A DNA stretch of 11,006 nt from Echinococcus granulosus. Taxonomy: Eukaryota > Platyhelminthes > Cestoda > Cyclophyllidea > Taeniidae. Each line of letters opens with the position of its first letter. Position 1 is the first letter of the stretch. The stretch covers positions 85,930 to 96,935 of the forward strand of contig NW_020170420.1 of the NCBI RefSeq assembly GCF_000524195.1. The letters run 5' to 3'. Positions 8,087-11,006 of the stretch are shown piece by piece. The notes beneath the pieces are model-generated. The model did no database searches and was not told the origin of the DNA. It worked only from the letters and a program-made list of their open reading frames with translations. The position numbers and the translations under genes were made by a program.

Positions 8087-8210
8087 CAGTAGGGGACGCC
8101 AGCAGGCGGTGTGCAGCTCTGACCATGTCGCCTATGCTTGCATTCTTGCATTCCTTTCCTGGGTTGGTAGAACTGCTTCAACACTAATACTTCTTATAAC
8201 TTCGTCTAAG
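8087..8210 (+). CDS. Candidate internal exon, membrane segment
   Basis: Preceded by a pyrimidine-rich stretch and tgtactattgcag (a CAGCAG tandem acceptor allows a start at 8087 or 8090). It ends CTAAG before GTAATT, a good donor. The frame is open and leaves in phase 0. It encodes a short polar start, then a strongly hydrophobic run (AYACILAFLSWVGRTASTLI continuing LLIT) long enough to cross a membrane, with one Arg in the middle. The same frame also runs through both splice sites (8001-8264), so the splice boundaries are inferred. I cannot name the family. It could be a chance hydrophobic frame. Confidence 0.22.
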
Positions 8211-8279
8211 GTAATTTGGGTGGCAAATCCATCCTCAGACGCCTTAAAGAAACCTTGTACTTAAGGGAATGAATAAGTA

Positions 8280-8998
8280 GGATGAGGTGGTGGGAGGTGC
8301 CCAATGTGGATGGCGATGTGGAGGAGAGGGTTCACAACGATTGGGTCAACTTTTCATGGTAGCTCCAATCTCCATTGAGTAAAGCAAGGTATGACTGATC
8401 GCGAGAGATTTCAATCTACAGCAAGGCAGTTTGCCAACAGATAGCTTGGGTAAGGATGCTTGACATCTTCTCTGTCAGACAAGGATACGGTGGGGAGGGT
8501 TGCACATTCTAAATGCCACCTGACAAATTTGCGTTTGCATAATGCACAACGCTGAACGTGGCTTGAACAATGTGGTGGGGGTGATAAGCGGGATGAGTCA
8601 AATAGGTGATTGCTTGGTGTAGCGATTGACGTGGTAGGAATGACTTACACTGCTTGTCTACGCGAAGATTATTCTATTCTTGAGCCACAACTTGTACTTT
8701 GTACACCTTGAGAAGACGCTCTAGGATGCGAAGGAGAGGAGACTGGCTTACTTCTACCTTCATCGTGTGCACTTTCCTGATGAAAGGTCGCCAAGTCATG
8801 ACTGTCACCTTTTGGCATTTGTCCCATGGTCACATGGCAATGATGTACTACTAGTGAGGCATCAGTAGAATTCGTCTCGAGTGTGTGCTGCGCCAATTGG
8901 CATAGAGTTTATCGCACATCTGTCAATCTTAGTATAAACAAATCATCGCTTTGTCTTTTCTTCCCTCTCACCTAACACTCCCCCTCACCATGACATAG
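8280..8998. other. Intergenic or intronic, no supported gene
   Basis: It contains G-rich GTGG/GGAGG runs (8283-8330). A minus-strand frame (8669-8896) starts with TTG and is rich in Ser, His and Asp, but has no clear splice sites or homology. A strong polypyrimidine run with branch-like CCTAAC lies at 8950-8998, ending in an AG at 8998. Confidence 0.4.
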
Positions 8999-9085
8999 CT
9001 CTAAGTGACATTCAGAGAATCCTTTTTGCAGATTCAAATGCACGGGTGAAAAAAAGGCAACACAACTTATCAGCTGGTTTTGCAG
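8999..9085 (+). other. Possible small exon (87 bases, phase 1-1)
   Basis: Follows a long pyrimidine tract with branch-like CCTAAC and catag, and ends TTGCAG before GTCTCT, a weak donor. One frame is open (LSDIQRILFADSNARVKK then RQHNLSAGFA) and would enter and leave in phase 1. A TGA follows at about 9105 if unspliced. The acceptor is good, the donor mediocre. No family recognised. Confidence 0.12.
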
Positions 9086-9952
9086 GTCTCTCTAGCAGTA
9101 TCGTATGACTACTTGGTTGCTCTGGCAGTCACAACACAGGGTTGTGATGAATTAAAATATATTGCCGAATAGGCAGGGACATAAAAATCAAACCAGATGC
9201 AGAATAGATTTGGAGATGCAAAATAGAGGCATGCATCGTGGGTTGGAGCATAAAATTCTACAATTGCGAAATACTCTTGCTTAAATGGAGCAGATTTGTT
9301 AAGCCCACATCCTGACTTCCCCTCCTCCTCCTTTCTATTCCGTGTCGCACTGCAGTATTTGCACCACACATCCTTCTCGTCGTCCTTCAGTCAAAGTCGC
9401 GTTCCGTAATTTGATCTTATTTTTTAATGTTTTAACTTTTCAGACCTCTTCCTCGCCTCAAATGCAGCACTCGACTGGCTGACTCTCACCGTCAAGTAGA
9501 CCCAGTATGAGGCTTCCGGAAATCTGTGCAGCGTTATATGAGGAATAAACGTCCTAATGCTAGAACTGATAGTTAGCTAGCTAACATCAGTTGCCCACTT
9601 TGAATTCCACCGAAAGAGATTCTCCTGTAGTGAATTTTTCCCCTCTGCAGAGTAAGCTGTTCCCCTGCTATAAGTGGAGAGAAGATGACCTCCTCAATTA
9701 GTTTACATTGGCTACGGATGTCTAGGCTCCTCCAGAGCAGCATTTCTGTCTGCATTCCTTCTTTCCACCTTTTGGAAGGGAGGTCGTGTAAATGAGCTTG
9801 TTTAAAAAGCGCCGTTTCTTTGATGACACGTGTCACCCTTGATGACAATGTCTATTGGTCAAGCTGTTAACCAAGCGGATTACCGTATCCTCTCTGGAAG
9901 GGGTAGCTCATCAACAACTCTTCCGCATAGACTGCTATGTATGCATGTACAG
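9086..9952. other. No supported gene
   Basis: Only short frames without domains on either strand (for example minus-strand 9109-9369 and 9573-9848). Nothing repetitive stands out. Confidence 0.4.
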
Positions 9953-10063
9953 GTGTATCTGGCCATGATCGTGCCACATGTTATCTTCTCGTCATCTTGG
10001 ACGACCTTGACCATCAAATACAGTTTATCTCCACACCAAATTGGTGAATGTGGAGATTTGAAT
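9953..10063 (+). CDS. Candidate internal exon (111 bases, phase 0-0)
   Basis: Acceptor catgtacag, donor AAT before GTAAGT (near-consensus intronic side). It is exactly 37 codons, phase 0 at both ends, so it could follow 8087-8210 directly. It begins hydrophobic (VYLAMIVPHVIFSSSW) and ends polar. The pyrimidine tract before the acceptor is weak, and the opposite strand is also open across these bases (roughly 9880-10155), so strand is uncertain. Confidence 0.17.
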
Positions 10064-10482
10064 GTAAGTATAAATGCATTCACCTCGTGCATTGGACTTC
10101 CTCCAACCACTATGTTGGCCTTGGCATTTGAAGTGGAAGAGACGGGCAGACCTTGTCAAGTGGGCTACACGAACCTGGAATGATTCCTCTCACCGATGAA
10201 CCGACTGCATGCCACCTCCTCTTTGAGAGCTGCATACCTCGACGGAGGGCTAACAAAGCACTTGATTATCTGTTTCCCTCTTGCTCAAGTCAAAATTCTG
10301 CCTGTCCTCTTTAATGGATAGAGGTAAAATCACCAAAGAAATATTGACGAAATCTAACTACTCGATGAAACTTGCTTGACCTTTAGTCCTAACAATTGTT
10401 TACGAATATGTTGCAGTGCTTGCACTTTCATGCGGTCTGATTTGGAGCACAGCGCGTATTGTGTGGGCCTGCAATTATTGTT

Positions 10483-10550
10483 GACTGTCTCCTTGTTGCG
10501 CATCCTCATCCTCGCACTCCCCACTCCCTAACCTCACAACACCCTCTCAG
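10483..10550 (+). other. Long pyrimidine tract ending in acceptor-like CAG
   Basis: About 65 bases dominated by C and T, containing branch-like CCCTAAC (10526-10532) and ending accctctcag at 10550. This is the most convincing 3' splice site in the window by composition. The sequence after it holds a charged frame (KSRKLEEREGE) ending TGA at 10678-10680 with no usable donor, plus a GAGAGAGAGG run (10603-10619). It may be a terminal exon or a non-coding pyrimidine tract. Confidence 0.3.
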
Positions 10551-10734
10551 TCTTCCACTCGGCCGCACTCGATTAACAATAGAGAAGTCACGGAAGTTGG
10601 AAGAGAGAGAGGGAGAGAGCTACCAATGGAATGAATTTCTATTGTCCCTGAACAAGGCCGTACAGTTGGTGCAGTCCTGACTTTAGGCTGGTTACCAAGC
10701 TAGTGACTAAGGCATATTTCTTGGTCTTTGCCAG

Positions 10735-10989
10735 TCTGTCATTTGGCGACCTCTCTAAGCTGTCTCATACCATGGCCAGTCAGGAGGTAAATTTTATTGT
10801 CAGATTATCGTGGAAGGTGGTGGTGGTGGTGGGTGCGAACCTCCTACAGTCAACCATAGTACTCTCCTTCGCCATCAAGGTAGGTGAAACCAAGAAGGCA
10901 TGATTCCTTCCCATCTTCTCCTCCTCCACTTACCATTTTATTGGCTTTAGTTGTATCTCCAGATAGGAGATTTTTTACCCTCGATTTAG
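10735..10989 (+). CDS. Candidate last two exons of a membrane protein
   Basis: Exon one is about 10735-10879, after acceptor ttcttggtctttgccag and before CATCAAG and GTAGGT, a strong donor. The intron 10880-10950 (71 bases) ends in a long C/T tract and ttggctttag. Exon two, 10951-10989, reads LYLQIGDFLPSI and a stop (TAG 10987-10989). The donor is phase 0 and the frame continues correctly. Exon one encodes a polar start (SFGDLSKLSHTMASQE), then a likely transmembrane run (WKVVVVVGANLLQSTIVLSF). The entry phase at 10735 does not fit the 9953-10063 donor, so an exon is missing or this acceptor is wrong. Part of the Val run comes from a GTG trinucleotide repeat. Family unknown. Confidence 0.27.
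10816..10833 (+). repeat. (GTG)n trinucleotide repeat
   Basis: About five GTG/GGT units inside the candidate exon. In the proposed frame they give five successive Val residues, in another frame Gly. A slippage-prone repeat that inflates apparent hydrophobicity. Confidence 0.8.
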
Positions 10990-11006
10990 ACTGAGTTACC
11001 ACGGGG

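Noticed and set aside
8669..8896. Ser/His-rich minus-strand frame
   Set aside because: TTG start, no clear acceptor or donor, no domain. The length is within chance for this composition.
9880..10155. Minus-strand open frame overlapping the candidate exon
   Set aside because: It has about 90 open codons with plausible composition, but the listed start is GTG, no good splice sites bound it, and no family was recognised. It is kept only as a reason for doubting the plus-strand call.
9830..10183. 117-codon plus-strand frame as a single uninterrupted gene
   Set aside because: It begins at a non-ATG codon (TTG), has no recognisable domain, and a near-consensus GTAAGT lies inside it. Only the splice-bounded part is proposed.
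10735..10989. Resemblance to the last transmembrane segment of arthropod gustatory receptors
   Set aside because: Spacing of Phe, Gly and the hydrophobic run looks loosely similar, but the diagnostic TYhhhhhQF-type ending is absent and part of the run comes from a GTG repeat.

Overview
The window looks like non-coding DNA from a eukaryotic, probably invertebrate, nuclear genome. No long open frame exists on either strand (the longest is about 117 codons). There is no bacterial operon layout. AC-type microsatellites, long polypyrimidine tracts and GT-AG splice-like signals are common. Tract-rich, mixed-composition DNA of this kind would fit a flatworm such as a tapeworm, but this is an impression only; no diagnostic gene was found and the host is not established.

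Layout. Positions 1-300 are unique flank without a recognisable gene. Positions 301-6069 hold the dominant feature: two head-to-tail copies of a roughly 2.9 kb unit (about 301-3200 and 3227-6069), offset by 2926 bases at their left ends. The copies are clearly homologous along nearly their whole length, but they differ by many substitutions, several 25-80 base indels, and one AT-rich block (about 2645-2815 versus 5450-5660) that hardly aligns. The unit has no transposase, reverse transcriptase, terminal inverted repeat or LTR that I can see, so an old segmental tandem duplication is the simplest reading.

Inside the unit some elements are shared by both copies beyond the general background. 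They are two exact blocks (46 and 54 bases), a minus-strand GT-AG candidate intron of 57 bases in both copies, a minus-strand consensus splice donor next to an exact 30-base block, a 23-codon small ORF, and a plus-strand reading frame of about 70 codons that stays in register. They make it possible that the unit carries, or once carried, a spliced transcript, but none amounts to a recognised gene.

Positions 6070-11006 appear single-copy. The first 1.9 kb holds nothing I can support. From about 7.9 kb onward there are splice-like signals on the plus strand and short hydrophobic open segments (8087-8210, 9953-10063, 10735-10879 followed by 10951-10989). These could be exons of one membrane-protein gene reading left to right. 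The last pair is the best supported: a 71-base intron with a strong pyrimidine tract, matching phase, and a stop soon after. I could not assign a protein family. All exon calls are low-confidence proposals.
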